The translations under genes were made by a program, and so were the position numbers. A stretch of 64,000 nt of DNA from Azospirillaceae bacterium (GTDB taxonomy: Bacteria; Pseudomonadota; Alphaproteobacteria; Azospirillales; Azospirillaceae). Positions 17,871-26,769 of this stretch are shown one piece after another. The notes under the pieces are model-generated. The model had not been told where the DNA came from, made no database searches, and saw nothing but the letters and a program-made list of their open reading frames with translations. The DNA lies in contig JARLIO010000075.1 in NCBI GenBank assembly GCA_031291675.1, forward strand, positions 1-64,000. Direction: 5' to 3'. Every line of letters begins with the position of its first letter. Within the stretch, counting starts at the first letter, position 1.

Positions 17871-18293
17871 GGCAGTCGAGCCTCACATGATTGTCGTCTG
17901 CGAAATGACTACCTGTTGACAGATGACGTATTTATTTCTTCGAGTTCTTGCACAGAAAGAGGGCAACAAGACAATAATTCACTCCCTCGCCGGTATCGCA
18001 GGTGACGACATTTCGATTGCTTGGTTCTCCCTGCCGGCGTCGCGCTATTCACCAGCGCCGTGGCAGGGGTCACCGCTGCAGCTCAAGAGTATGCAAGCGC
18101 CGTACCGTCAAGATGGTGGAATTTCTGGAAGGTTTCACGGTCTCAAATCGCCATCGCGCGCCGGCGATGCCGCGATATCACCGGAAGTTTCTGCCGTCGG
18201 GGAGGCATTTTTTGCCGGGCTGGCGAAACTATTTGCCGATCCGATGCGTGCACCAAACGACCGTCGTGCAGGCTTCCGGATCCCAAACGCAAA
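17871..18293. other. Intergenic region upstream of the giant gene
   Basis: About 420 bases between the giant gene's start and a strong minus-strand terminator. It should contain the giant gene's promoter. I recognise no gene: the open frames here have no family resemblance and no convincing ribosome-binding sites. Confidence 0.4.
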
Positions 18294-18324
18294 ACCCCCG
18301 CTCGCGTCGAGACGCGGCGGGGGT
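18294..18324 (-). terminator. Strong factor-independent terminator (minus strand)
   Basis: ACCCCCGC (18294-18301) pairs with GCGGGGGT (18317-18324), with an inner CGCGTC/GACGCG stem. On the minus strand the hairpin is followed by TTTTGCGTTTG, a T-rich tail. It ends transcription arriving from the 18.3-18.6 kb region or from the kinase gene beyond it. Confidence 0.75.
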
Positions 18325-18545
18325 CACTGCGGAATGTCTAAGGACACCGCGTTCCTGGGATGGTACAGGTTAAAATTCCGTAAGTTGTCTGGCCGAATAG
18401 GGTCGGCTTCCTCAAGTAAGCGCCGGTGGACTCATGAGACTGATCACCCTCCTGGCTTCGGTTTCCTATTCCTTCCGACGTTTCCGTCGGCAGGATCTCT
18501 GTCTATCTCTGTTCCCGGTCGCGGAGCCTCATCTGTATTTACTAT
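18325..18545 (-). ncRNA. Possible small RNA or long structured 3' leader, unidentified
   Basis: The stretch upstream of the strong minus-strand terminator is not recognisably coding and contains a perfect hairpin with a GAAA tetraloop (CCGACG-GAAA-CGTCGG on the minus strand, near 18473-18488). Upstream on the minus strand, TTGGTG and CATAGT are spaced 17 bases apart and overlap a 12-base palindrome AAGGTGCACCTT (about 18553-18564), a promoter/operator candidate. Together these suggest an independent transcript of roughly 220-250 bases. I compared it in memory with 6S, SRP, tmRNA, RNase P and common riboswitch cores and found no match. It could also be just the 3' UTR of the kinase gene. Confidence 0.3.
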
Positions 18546-18638
18546 GACTATAAGGTGCACCTTCACCAAACCGCTGTCAAGGGGAACGTTTCCATAAAGC
18601 GGGCGCCGCTTCCGTCATGGCGATCCGGACGCTCCGGA

Positions 18639-20183
18639 TCAGAATCCGGCCGCGGTCAACAGCGCGGTGGCCGCGGCCGCGGTCTGATTTTGTCCGCCCC
18701 CGGCGTCCACCCGATGCCACTCGATGACCCCGGGATCAATGCGTTGTTGGAAGTCAAAGACGGCGGGGGTTGCGTCCGAAGCGTCGGAGACCCGGTCACC
18801 GATCCGCTGTCGCGCCTGATCCCCGGCAATGTCGAGCCACAGGCCGAGAAAGGGGACACCGGCGGCCGCGGCGGTTGCGGCGATGGCGCCCCGTTCCGAC
18901 GGTTGCAGGAACACCGCGTCGGCGATCACCGGAAAGCCCGCCGCGAGTGCCGCCACCGTCTGCTCGATCAACCCGCCATAAACCCGCCCCTGGCTGGCCT
19001 GGTCGTAGGCGCTGGCCGGCAGGTGCTGCTCCGGCACCAGGCCAGCGGCGCGCTTGCGGATGACATCGGTCCGCAGCACCCGGGCCCCCAGCAAACCGTC
19101 GCACCGCGGTGCCAAGGCTCGGGCCAGGGTCGATTTGCCGCTGCCGCTGAGGCCGCCAATCGCGACCACGCCCCGGCGCACCGGCGCCAACGCCGCCTGC
19201 GCGGCGTCCAGGTAATGGGCGACGTCACCCGACACCGTCGCCCCGGCGGTCGCGGCCTGCGCCGCCGCGATATGACCGCGGATCACCGCACGCAACCCGA
19301 CAAACAACGGCAATGCCGGCAGCCCCGCACTGTCGCCCACGCCCTCGTCGCTCAGATCAAGATAGCGGTTGAATACCAGATTGGCCGCCGCGCTGAGGCC
19401 ATAATGCCCTAGATCCATCAGCAGGAAGGCCAGATCATAGAGCACGTCGATGCAGCCCAGGGCGGGATCGAACTCAAGGCAGTCAAACGGCGTCGGCCGA
19501 CCCTCGACCAGACACAGATTGGCCAGATGCAGGTCGCCGTGGCAGCGCCGAACCCTGCCGCCCCGGCGTCGCCGTTCCAGCAGCCCGGAGAGCCGGTCGA
19601 GGGCGCCCTGACAGGTCCGCGTTACGGCACCAGCCCGGGCCGGATCAATGCCCGCCGCAGCCATCGCGGTTTCATTGAGGGCGACCACCTGTTCGATCCC
19701 CCCGGCACCGCCATAGCGGCGCGTCGGCCGGGCGTGGCGATGCATGTCCACGATCCGCCCCGCCAGTTCGATCAACAGTGCCGGGGTCAGGTCCCCGCGT
19801 CGGGCCAGACGGTCGAACCGGGTTTGTTCGTCAAACCGGTTCATCACCACAACCCAATCGAGCACCACGCCGGTGCCAGCATCCTCGTGATCATAGGTGA
19901 TCGTGCCGTCGGCACGGCGCCACACCGCGCGGACGCCGCGATAGAGTTCGGGCGAAATGCGGCGATTCAGCCGAAATTCAGCCAGACAGGCGTTGTGCCG
20001 CAGCTCCCGGGTCGAATAGTCGAGATAGGGCCGACGGACCGCCCGCTTCAGCTTGACCACCCGCGGCCCGGCCAGAAACAGCAGCGACGCGTGGGTCTCG
20101 ATGATCTCGACCGGGCCATCGCCGTCATGGGCCGCCGGATCCGCCAGGAAAGCGATGACGTCCGCCTGCTGATCCTGTGCCAT
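18639..20183 (-). CDS. Two-domain protein: APH-like kinase plus P-loop ATPase
   Basis: The N-terminal ~330 residues resemble the aminoglycoside phosphotransferase/choline-kinase fold, with the catalytic segment H-G-D-L-H-L-A-N-L-C followed by F-D-C-L-E-F-D-P (Brenner and DFG-like motifs). The C-terminal ~170 residues are a P-loop kinase-like ATPase with Walker A G-L-S-G-S-G-K-S-T and a downstream R-T-D-V-I-R-K-R. Proteins with this fusion are widespread in proteobacteria under names such as bifunctional aminoglycoside phosphotransferase/ATP-binding protein, and their substrate is unknown. At 514 aa it is complete. It follows the DnaJ gene by 42 bases on the same strand, and the two may be cotranscribed. 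Confidence 0.85.
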   Translation of the reverse strand: MAQDQQADVIAFLADPAAHDGDGPVEIIETHASLLFLAGPRVVKLKRAVRRPYLDYSTRELRHNACLAEFRLNRRISPELYRGVRAVWRRADGTITYDHEDAGTGVVLDWVVVMNRFDEQTRFDRLARRGDLTPALLIELAGRIVDMHRHARPTRRYGGAGGIEQVVALNETAMAAAGIDPARAGAVTRTCQGALDRLSGLLERRRRGGRVRRCHGDLHLANLCLVEGRPTPFDCLEFDPALGCIDVLYDLAFLLMDLGHYGLSAAANLVFNRYLDLSDEGVGDSAGLPALPLFVGLRAVIRGHIAAAQAATAGATVSGDVAHYLDAAQAALAPVRRGVVAIGGLSGSGKSTLARALAPRCDGLLGARVLRTDVIRKRAAGLVPEQHLPASAYDQASQGRVYGGLIEQTVAALAAGFPVIADAVFLQPSERGAIAATAAAAGVPFLGLWLDIAGDQARQRIGDRVSDASDATPAVFDFQQRIDPGVIEWHRVDAGGGQNQTAAAATALLTAAGF

Positions 20184-20225
20184 GACGCGCTCTCCCGCCC
20201 CGGTCCGATCGCCCCCCGGGGCGGC

Positions 20226-21086
20226 TCAGCCCAACATCGACTGGCGTGGATCCGTGGGATTGCGCCCGGCCCACTCCCGCAACGCCGCGGACAGTGCCGG
20301 GTCGGGGGGCCCGCCCAGGACAATGCGCAAGGTCACGATCTGATCCCCGGCCTGACCGCCGTGACGGACCCCTTTGCCGCGCAGGCGCAACACGCTGCCG
20401 CTGTCGGACCCCGGCGGCACCGTCACCATCACCGGTCGGGTCACCGTCGGCACCTTGATCTTGCCGCCCAGGCCCGCCTCGGCAACCGTGACCGGCACCT
20501 CGACATGAATGTCGTTACCAACACGCGTGAACCAGGGATGGGGACGTACCGTCAGCTCGATCGTCAGCGGCGGCTTGCCGTTCAAGCGCAAGACCTGGCC
20601 GTCCTCGGTGCCGACCGGGATCGCCAGATCGATGGTCTTGCCGTCGGGCAGCGTGATCCGGCGCTTGCCGCCGTTGACGGCATCAAGGAAATCGACCTCA
20701 AGGCTGTAGCGGACCCCGGCCGGCGCACCGGCGCCCCGCCCCCCGCCACCGAACAGGTCGCCGAACAGATCACCGATATCGATATTGTGAACCGTGCCCC
20801 CCGCCCCCGCGGCCTGGCGCCAGCGAGGATCGCCAGCGGGCGGGGCCGCAGCGGTCTCACTGCCGTTCGCATCGATCTCGCCCCGATCAAAACGGGTGCG
20901 TTTTGCGGGGTCCGACAACAGCTCATAGGCCGCGGTAACGGATTTGAATTTCTGTTCCGCCTCCGGCTTTCCGGGGTTGAGGTCCGGATGATAGCGTTTG
21001 GCAAGCTTATGATAGGACTTGCGAATGTCATCGGCACTCGCATCCTGCGCGACACCAAGAATGCCGTACGGGTTTTCCACAGCCAT
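20226..21086 (-). CDS. cbpA: CbpA-type DnaJ domain co-chaperone
   Basis: An N-terminal J domain (residues 1-70) has the H-P-D motif (R-Y-H-P-D-L-N-P) that stimulates DnaK. A Gly-rich linker (D-L-F-G-D-L-F-G-G-G-G-R-G) follows, then the two beta-rich C-terminal substrate-binding domains without a zinc finger, ending in the region G-D-Q-I-V-T-L-R-I-V-L. This is the CbpA/class II layout at 286 aa. I start at ATG 21086 (M-A-V-E-N-P-Y), with GGAAG seven bases upstream; the longer frame upstream has no J-domain similarity. It is upstream of the two-domain kinase on the same strand. Confidence 0.92.
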   Translation of the reverse strand: MAVENPYGILGVAQDASADDIRKSYHKLAKRYHPDLNPGKPEAEQKFKSVTAAYELLSDPAKRTRFDRGEIDANGSETAAAPPAGDPRWRQAAGAGGTVHNIDIGDLFGDLFGGGGRGAGAPAGVRYSLEVDFLDAVNGGKRRITLPDGKTIDLAIPVGTEDGQVLRLNGKPPLTIELTVRPHPWFTRVGNDIHVEVPVTVAEAGLGGKIKVPTVTRPVMVTVPPGSDSGSVLRLRGKGVRHGGQAGDQIVTLRIVLGGPPDPALSAALREWAGRNPTDPRQSMLG

Positions 21087-21573
21087 GATTCTTCCCACTC
21101 CCCTCAGACCGGCCGCTTCCCGGGCGTCGCCGCCACACACGACGCCTGGTCATGCCGGCACCCGGCGCCGTACACCCCATCGGATCGGCCCGTCATTGCC
21201 GTTTCGATGACCGGGCTCGTCGGAAAACCGAAGCCACCATGATCAACGACCGGCGACACGGGCGAAACCCGCGGGAATGCGGCGTGGTCTGACAGATTGA
21301 TACCCTCCATCGAGCGATATCCGGACGGCGCAACCCTCGCGATCGCAACCGACCCGCGGGCATCAGACCCGATCCGGCGTCCGACCCCTGTCAAGAGATG
21401 GGCCGGCCACATCCCCGGATCAAGATACCCGCCCGAACACCGCCCAGAACATTGCCCAGAACATTGCGTGGTGTCCTGCTCCGCCGCCCCCGGGCAAGCC
21501 TGCGCCCACCAAACCGCATGACGGGTCGGCCATGATTCCCGCACGCTATTTTGCGAACACCAGGCGCACGCCA
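21087..21573. other. Intergenic region, no gene recognised
   Basis: About 490 bases lie between the coiled-coil glycosyltransferase gene and cbpA. They include a short reiteration (GCCCAGAACATT twice around 21445-21470). The open frames present look like chance frames in GC-rich DNA. The cbpA promoter should lie here. Confidence 0.4.
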
Positions 21574-24192
21574 TTAACGCCTTTCAAGCACACGCTTAAT
21601 AAGTTTCGGAATTTTTGAGACCGAATTCAGGTGAAACCCGAAGCGGAATCTCTTGGACAAAGCCTCCAGCCTGGCTGTGCGTTCGGCCAATTCTCTGCGG
21701 GTCGCAATCAGTTCATCGACGTGATCGATCAGTGCCGCCCGGGCCGCGTTGGCCTCGTCGGTTCGGCTCAGCAGATCGGCCCGGGTGGCGTCCAGATCCG
21801 CGGTACGCTCGATCAGCGCCGCCCGCGCCACGTTGGCCTCGTCGGTTCGGCTTAGCAGATCGGCCCGCGTCGCTTCCAGAGCGGCACGGGTGGCTTCCAG
21901 GTCCGCGTTGCGCTCGATCAGTGTCACCCGCGCCACGTTGGCCTCCTCGGTGCGTGCCACCAGAGCGGCCCGCGTCGCTTCAAGATCCGCGGTACGCTCG
22001 ACCAGCGCCGCCCGCGCCACGTTGGCCTCATCGGTTCGGGACACCAGAGCGGCCCGCGTCGCTTCAAGATCCGCGGTACGCTCGAGCAGCGCCGCCCGCG
22101 CTGTGTTTGCCTCATCGGTTCGACCGACCAGATCAACCCGGGTCGCTTCCAGGTCGGCGGTGAGTTCGGTTAGCGCCGCCCGCGCCGCGTCCGCCTCGTC
22201 GGTTCGGGACACCAGCACGGCCCGCGTTGCTTCCAGATCGGCACGGGTGGCTTCCAGATCCGCGGTGCGCTCAACCAGCGCCGCCCGCGCCACGTTCGCC
22301 TCGTCGGTTCGACCGACCAGATCAACCCGGGTTGCTTCCAGATCCGCGGTGAGTTCGGTTAGCGCCGCTCGCGCCGCGTCCGCCTCGTCGGTTCGGGACA
22401 CCAGATCGGCCCGCGTCGCTTCCAGATCCGCGGTGCGCTCGATCAGCGCCGCCCGCGCCGCGTTGGCCTCCTCGGTGCGTGCCACCAGATCGGCCCGCGT
22501 CGCTTCCAGGTCGGCCGTGCGCTCGACCAGCGCCGCCCGCGCCGCGTTGGCCTCCTCGGTGCGTGCCACCAGATCGGCCCGCGTCGCTTCCAGGTCCGCG
22601 GTGCGCTCGACCAGCGCCGCCCGCGCCGCGTTGGCCTCCTCGGTGCGTGCCAGCAGATCGGCCCGCGTCGCTTCCAGATCCGCGGTACGCTCGACCAGCA
22701 CCGCCCGCGCCGCGTTGGCCTCGTCGGTGCGTGCCACCAGAGCGGCCCGCGTCGCTTCCAGATCCGCGGTGCGCTCGACCAGCACCGCCCGCGCCGCGTT
22801 GGCCTCCTCGGTGCGTGCCACCAGATCGGCCCGCGTCGCTTCCAGATCGGCCGTGCGCTCGACCAGCACCGCTTCACTCACCAGAGCATTACGGTCAAGC
22901 CCATTTCGGCTGCTGTATGGAATATGCGGATAAGCCGATCGAAGATAGCTTTTGAGCAACCGAAAAGGTGTATCGATCGGCGCAAAGAAATTTTCGTCGA
23001 TACCGACGGTTCGATACCGAGCTATCCACGCAACAAAACGCTGTTCCAGCCAAGTTGAATCATATAAATGTTGCTTGTCTCCGATAAAAAAGAAATGCGA
23101 CAGAAGATAATAGAGAATATTGTCTTTTGATTGATAGGATTTACTGTCAAGACAGTCCCCGAGATCATGGATATTTTTTATATCCGCAATCACGTTGATA
23201 TGGCTGTCACCCAAAGCGCAAATCGGCTTTTCCCACAAAAGACCCTGGAAACCAAGTGTTGAGGAAACGGTGGCGACTGCATCGACATGCTGCATCAAGA
23301 ACTGCGACGAGTATTGATAGTCACCGAATTTTTCAAGATAAATATAATTCGGATAGGTTTTTCTAAGATATGTATTGACTTCTGGAGTCAGGATGCTGCT
23401 CCAATCCGAATGTTCGGTTACGACCACACCGATATCGGGACGGATATTGTCAAGAACATGGCAGAGCATATCCCATTGACTGGCAAACGAGGTGTTTCCC
23501 TCAAAGGCCACGTAATCAGAAACTTGCAGCGGCAGCAGCAGCAGGTAGCGAAACGGTTTGTCCTGGATCAGCTCAGAGCGGCTGAACGGATTTTTCGCGA
23601 TCAACAGCCGATCCAGAAATTTCTTTCGAAAAAAGTGTAGAAATTTGCGTCCATCCTCTGAAATTTCGCGATTAGTCAACGCTGCAGCATATTTCACTAA
23701 AAAACTATGTTTAAAAGAGCCGCAGGGGTCCAGGAACCATGAGCTCGGATAGGGGGCGCGCGAAAACCCGCTCACCTCCATGGTTAAGACAAGAGCATCA
23801 GGAAACAGTTCCGATAAAAAAGGAACAGAAGCCATAAAAGTAATGATAATATCAGGAATAAAGCCATCCACTTTTTGCCTTATTATCCCCTTCATTTTCT
23901 CCATTTCTTCAAATGTTGCGTCACCACGATACCAACTTAACGTCGCCGTAAGATAATCAGGAAAAATATCGCGCAATTCACGCTGCGATATTATCGAACA
24001 TTGCGTATTTTCATGAGATGTTATCCGATTGACAGCACCGCTCTGCGCGTCCCCAATCAGAAAAAAACACCTGTTTTTCGAAAACCCTCGTATTGTTTGA
24101 TATAATGGAAATATTACATTATCTATCCAAATATTTTTCCATTCTGGTTTGTTTTTTTCGATCCAGGGCTCTATATAGAAAAGAATATTCAT
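21574..24192 (-). CDS. Capsule-type glycosyltransferase-like protein fused to a 28-residue-repeat coiled coil
   Basis: The N-terminal ~430 residues resemble capsule polysaccharide transferases of the KpsC/KpsS or related kind: a Y-L-L-L-L-P-L-Q-V-S-D strand, then I-G-V-V-V-T-E-H, and A-V-A-T-V-S-S-T-L-G-F-Q-G-L-L-W-E-K-P-I-C-A-L-G-D. The assignment is by pattern and is moderate. From about residue 440 to 835 the protein is a long coiled coil of about 14 repeats of 28 residues (L-V-E-R-T-A-D-L-E-A-T-R-A-D-L-V-A-R-T-E-, then E-A-N-A-A-R-A-A). It ends in a basic tail (K-L-I-K-R-V-L-E-R-R). The DNA changes abruptly from AT-rich (glycosyltransferase part) to very GC-rich (coiled coil), suggesting fusion of an acquired gene with a host module. 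ATG 24192 begins M-N-I-L-F-Y-I. Role inferred: surface glycan synthesis. Confidence 0.75.
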   Translation of the reverse strand: MNILFYIEPWIEKNKPEWKNIWIDNVIFPLYQTIRGFSKNRCFFLIGDAQSGAVNRITSHENTQCSIISQRELRDIFPDYLTATLSWYRGDATFEEMEKMKGIIRQKVDGFIPDIIITFMASVPFLSELFPDALVLTMEVSGFSRAPYPSSWFLDPCGSFKHSFLVKYAAALTNREISEDGRKFLHFFRKKFLDRLLIAKNPFSRSELIQDKPFRYLLLLPLQVSDYVAFEGNTSFASQWDMLCHVLDNIRPDIGVVVTEHSDWSSILTPEVNTYLRKTYPNYIYLEKFGDYQYSSQFLMQHVDAVATVSSTLGFQGLLWEKPICALGDSHINVIADIKNIHDLGDCLDSKSYQSKDNILYYLLSHFFFIGDKQHLYDSTWLEQRFVAWIARYRTVGIDENFFAPIDTPFRLLKSYLRSAYPHIPYSSRNGLDRNALVSEAVLVERTADLEATRADLVARTEEANAARAVLVERTADLEATRAALVARTDEANAARAVLVERTADLEATRADLLARTEEANAARAALVERTADLEATRADLVARTEEANAARAALVERTADLEATRADLVARTEEANAARAALIERTADLEATRADLVSRTDEADAARAALTELTADLEATRVDLVGRTDEANVARAALVERTADLEATRADLEATRAVLVSRTDEADAARAALTELTADLEATRVDLVGRTDEANTARAALLERTADLEATRAALVSRTDEANVARAALVERTADLEATRAALVARTEEANVARVTLIERNADLEATRAALEATRADLLSRTDEANVARAALIERTADLDATRADLLSRTDEANAARAALIDHVDELIATRRELAERTARLEALSKRFRFGFHLNSVSKIPKLIKRVLERR
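21690..22880 (-). repeat. 84-bp tandem repeats encoding 28-residue coiled-coil units
   Basis: About 14 units of 84 bases (four heptads each) are arrayed head to tail. Two units carry an extra 21 bases (one heptad, L-E-A-T-R-A-D/V type), near 22220-22260 and 21860-21900. Units are much more alike at DNA level than those of the giant octapeptide gene, which implies recent expansion or ongoing recombination. Confidence 0.88.
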
Positions 24193-25029
24193 CTCACGAC
24201 AACCTTCACATCGTGGGGATAAGCTGGGATTTCGACTCCACAGCCGAGCGCAACAATCCCAACAAAGGTTCCACCTTCGTTGGCCCGTTGCCTTCGTCTT
24301 TTCAAGAAATTACGGACTGACATAAAGATTAGGACTCAGGCTGTTATGCATTTTGAGTATGGCGTGCGGCACGGGGGGTGATTTGCGCGAAGCCGATTTT
24401 TCTCACACTGAGAAAGAGTACAGTTCGCATTGTCGGGAAATGCGCGCATCCCCGAATGCTTCCAAGGCTGAACGCTGCGGCGCCCCGAGCCCCGTCTGCG
24501 CCAAAATTATTGGAAGGCATCCATTGGCCATCCTTGATCGCCGAGCGACGTCTTGCCGCGGCGAAGGCAGCCCGGGACGGCGGGACGGCCTCTTCGATCG
24601 GACATGGCGAACGACGACTGGTGGCTCTCAAACCGATGCAACCCGTGGCAACCAACCCATTTGCTTCTTGGAAGAGGCTGACAAGGGCGACATCTCCTTC
24701 ATACACCCGGCATGCCAACTTTACACGAAATTCGGATTGTTGCCGGTACCATTTTGTAACAAAATGTATCATCGGCACGGGTCGGGCTCAGCCGGTTGAT
24801 TCGACGTCCGTCATCGCCGGTCAGGCTGTCCCAACGGCGTGAAATCCGCCCGACACCAACGGACGCCAGGGGCCCGCCCCCCGGTCGGGATCGGTTGTCA
24901 GCCGGCTCCGCGCCGGAGACCTCACACCCGATAGATTAACCCGCGGTTCCCGGCTATTGCTGGGACGGTCAATGACGGGGCCGCACGCTGGCGCCCCCGT
25001 CGCCCGTGTCACGAGATGGCAGGTCTTTC
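24193..25029. other. Intergenic region of 840 bases, no gene recognised
   Basis: The frames here give no family resemblance, and their ribosome-binding sites are poor. Base composition shifts from AT-rich near the glycosyltransferase start to GC-rich towards the GST gene. It may hold decayed sequence brought in with the glycosyltransferase. Promoters for the genes at both ends must lie here. Confidence 0.35.
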
Positions 25030-25695
25030 ATGTATTGCCTCTATTACTCACCCGGTGCCTGTTCGCTAGCCTCGCATATCGTTCTGGAGGAGATCGGCGT
25101 CCCCTATACCCTGTCACTGCGCTCCTCGGTGCGCAGCGAAGGGACGCGGACGCCGGACTATCTGGCGCTCAATCCCAAAGGACGTGTCCCCGCTCTGGCC
25201 GGCGTCCCGGGACGCAGTGGCGGGGCCCCCGACCTTCTGACCGAGGGCCCGGCAATCTTGTTTTTCCTGGCGCGCTGCCATCCGAACGCCGGGCTGCTCC
25301 CCGCGGACCCCGCCGGTGAAGCCCGTTGTCTCGAATGGCTGAACTGGCTGTCTGGGACCGTGCATGGCCAGGCATTCGGCCAGGTCTGGCGAACCGCGCG
25401 CTTTAGCGACAATCCGGATCATCATGCCGCCATCGCCGCAAAGGGACGGGAGGATCTCGTCGCGCACTACACCGCGATCGAGGCAATCCTCGCCGATGGC
25501 CGGGATTGGGCGGTTCCCGATCGCTACAGTATCGTCGATCCTTTTCTTCTGGTGTTCTGGGCCTGGGGCCACCGGCTGGGCCTGCCGATGGCGTCAAGCC
25601 ACCCGGCCTGGGCGCAATTGACCGGGCGGACACTGGCACGGCCCGCGGTGCAACGCACGCTGGCGCAGGAAAATGTGGTGATCGAGGCGCCGTGA
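25030..25695 (+). CDS. Glutathione S-transferase family protein
   Basis: This is a soluble detoxification-type transferase. The thioredoxin-like N-terminal domain starts L-Y-Y-S-P-G-A-C-S-L-A-S-H (Ser/Cys in the usual catalytic region) and includes N-P-K-G-R-V-P-A-L with the cis-Pro, followed by the E-G-P-A-I glutathione-binding segment. An all-helical C-terminal domain follows. At 221 aa the length is normal. I start at ATG 25030 because similarity begins immediately after it; a GTG 24 bases upstream is possible. It stands alone on its strand, convergent with the cytochrome gene. The substrate is unknown. Confidence 0.9.
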   Translation: MYCLYYSPGACSLASHIVLEEIGVPYTLSLRSSVRSEGTRTPDYLALNPKGRVPALAGVPGRSGGAPDLLTEGPAILFFLARCHPNAGLLPADPAGEARCLEWLNWLSGTVHGQAFGQVWRTARFSDNPDHHAAIAAKGREDLVAHYTAIEAILADGRDWAVPDRYSIVDPFLLVFWAWGHRLGLPMASSHPAWAQLTGRTLARPAVQRTLAQENVVIEAP

Positions 25696-25751
25696 CGGGA
25701 AGGGACCGGAACCGTCGCGGCGGCTCCGGTCCCCCCGTCACCCGGCAGCAC

Positions 25752-26315
25752 TCAGGTGGCGCGCTTGTCCCCGGTGATCATGGCGCGAACCAGATTTTCC
25801 TTATGCTCGACGCTGGCGGCAAACACACCGGCCAGGTGAAGCCCGACCAGAACCAGGATCAGGTTGGCACAGATCGCGTGCACGCCGGCAACCCATTCAA
25901 CGCCCCAGAAGGCATTGGTGGTCATCATGATACCGGTGGTGCAGATCACCGTCAGCATCACGAGCAGGGCGACAACCATCGCCCCACCCGCCGGATTGTG
26001 GCCGACATAGCGCCGGGCCCGGTGGTGGACGATATCTTTCAGATAGGCGATTACGGTTCGCGGCTGATAGACGAAATCCCGGAACCGGGCCCGACGGCTT
26101 CCGACCAGGCCCCAGATCCAGCGAAACGCCACCAGCCCGGCGATCAGGAAGCCGGCGACCTCATGGACCCGCCGGATCTCGTCACCGGTCAGCCACGCGA
26201 TGGTAAAGGCGATCACCAGCGACCAGTGAAAAATGCGCACCAGAGGATCCCAGACACGCACGGTCACCGGCCGCGCGATGCCATCCTCATCATCGCGGAT
26301 CGAGAAGGTCGACAT
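25752..26315 (-). CDS. Cytochrome b561-family membrane protein
   Basis: This is a predicted inner-membrane di-haem b-type cytochrome of the CybB/Ni-Fe-hydrogenase b-subunit type. It begins V-R-V-W-D-P-L-V-R-I-F-H-W-S with a conserved haem-ligand His. The next helix follows R-R-V-H-E-V-A-G-F, and further His ligands lie in the third and fourth helices (G-V-H-A-I-C, G-L-H-L-A-G). At 187 aa it fits the family. Its start overlaps the upstream PepSY gene stop as TAATG, so the two are translationally coupled. The pair could shuttle electrons from the quinone pool to a periplasmic acceptor. Confidence 0.92.
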   Translation of the reverse strand: MSTFSIRDDEDGIARPVTVRVWDPLVRIFHWSLVIAFTIAWLTGDEIRRVHEVAGFLIAGLVAFRWIWGLVGSRRARFRDFVYQPRTVIAYLKDIVHHRARRYVGHNPAGGAMVVALLVMLTVICTTGIMMTTNAFWGVEWVAGVHAICANLILVLVGLHLAGVFAASVEHKENLVRAMITGDKRAT

Positions 26316-26626
26316 TAGTCCTCACCTTCCGTGCCGGCCACCGCTCCGGTGACCGGATTCAACACCAGTTCGACCCGGGCGCCCGCCTTGTCGATGGCAT
26401 AGAGCTCATAGCACCCCTTCTCGACTTTGACGCGGCGCACGTCATAACCCAGCGCGATTCCCTTGGCCTTGATTGCGTCCGTGCTGAGCCACTGGGCCCG
26501 GGGCGCGTTGCCGCAATCGACGGCGTTCTCGGCGCGGGCCGGCAGGCTGGTCATCAGGCCCAGAGTCAGGGCGGCCAAAGTCAGGACGGCCGGCGGTAAC
26601 ATCCGTTGTGAGAATTTCGATTGCAT
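26315..26626 (-). CDS. Secreted PepSY-domain protein
   Basis: This small periplasmic protein has a signal peptide (hydrophobic residues ~10-30, cleavage after L-P-A-R-A) and a PepSY domain of the short type (W-L-S-T-D-A-I-K-A-K-G, then Y-E-L-Y-A-I-D-K-A-G and a terminal N-P-V-T-G). The start is decided by the Shine-Dalgarno: AGGAG abuts the ATG at 26635, which is too close, but is nine bases from the ATG at 26626. It is coupled to the cytochrome b561 gene and divergent from a second PepSY protein plus two-component system. Such trios recur in alphaproteobacteria. Confidence 0.85.
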   Translation of the reverse strand: MQSKFSQRMLPPAVLTLAALTLGLMTSLPARAENAVDCGNAPRAQWLSTDAIKAKGIALGYDVRRVKVEKGCYELYAIDKAGARVELVLNPVTGAVAGTEGED

Positions 26627-26769
26627 AGGATTCATCTCCTTGACGACAACGGGGATCGATCGTTGCGTTAAGCCGGGGTTGGCGAGACGAACCCTACCGG
26701 CATCCGGCTGACCAATCGCTGAGCGCCTCTGTCAGCGTCCTGTCAGCTTCGATCTGCGAGATTGCGGTG
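26627..26769. promoter_or_regulatory. Divergent promoter with 11-bp-spaced direct repeats (OmpR-type site candidate)
   Basis: CTGTCAGC occurs at 26729-26736 and again at 26740-26747, exactly 11 bases apart. Head-to-tail half-sites one helical turn apart are the binding pattern of OmpR/PhoB-family regulators. The OmpR-type regulator encoded in the plus-strand operon is the natural ligand, giving autoregulation and control of the divergent PepSY-cytochrome pair. Confidence 0.5.

Noticed and set aside
18325-18545. The noncoding stretch considered as 6S RNA, SRP RNA, a cobalamin riboswitch or a hammerhead ribozyme.
   Set aside because: Short resemblances (GGAAGGAA, GCCAGGAG, GATGAGG) are present but the required cores are incomplete or in the wrong order.
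17923-18597. A 224-codon plus-strand frame between the giant gene and the terminator region.
   Set aside because: It reads through the strong hairpin, has no family resemblance and no good start; it is probably a chance frame.
24344-24842. Overlapping frames of 144-154 codons on both strands in the long intergenic region.
   Set aside because: Both strands are open over the same bases with no motif, typical of chance frames in GC-rich DNA.
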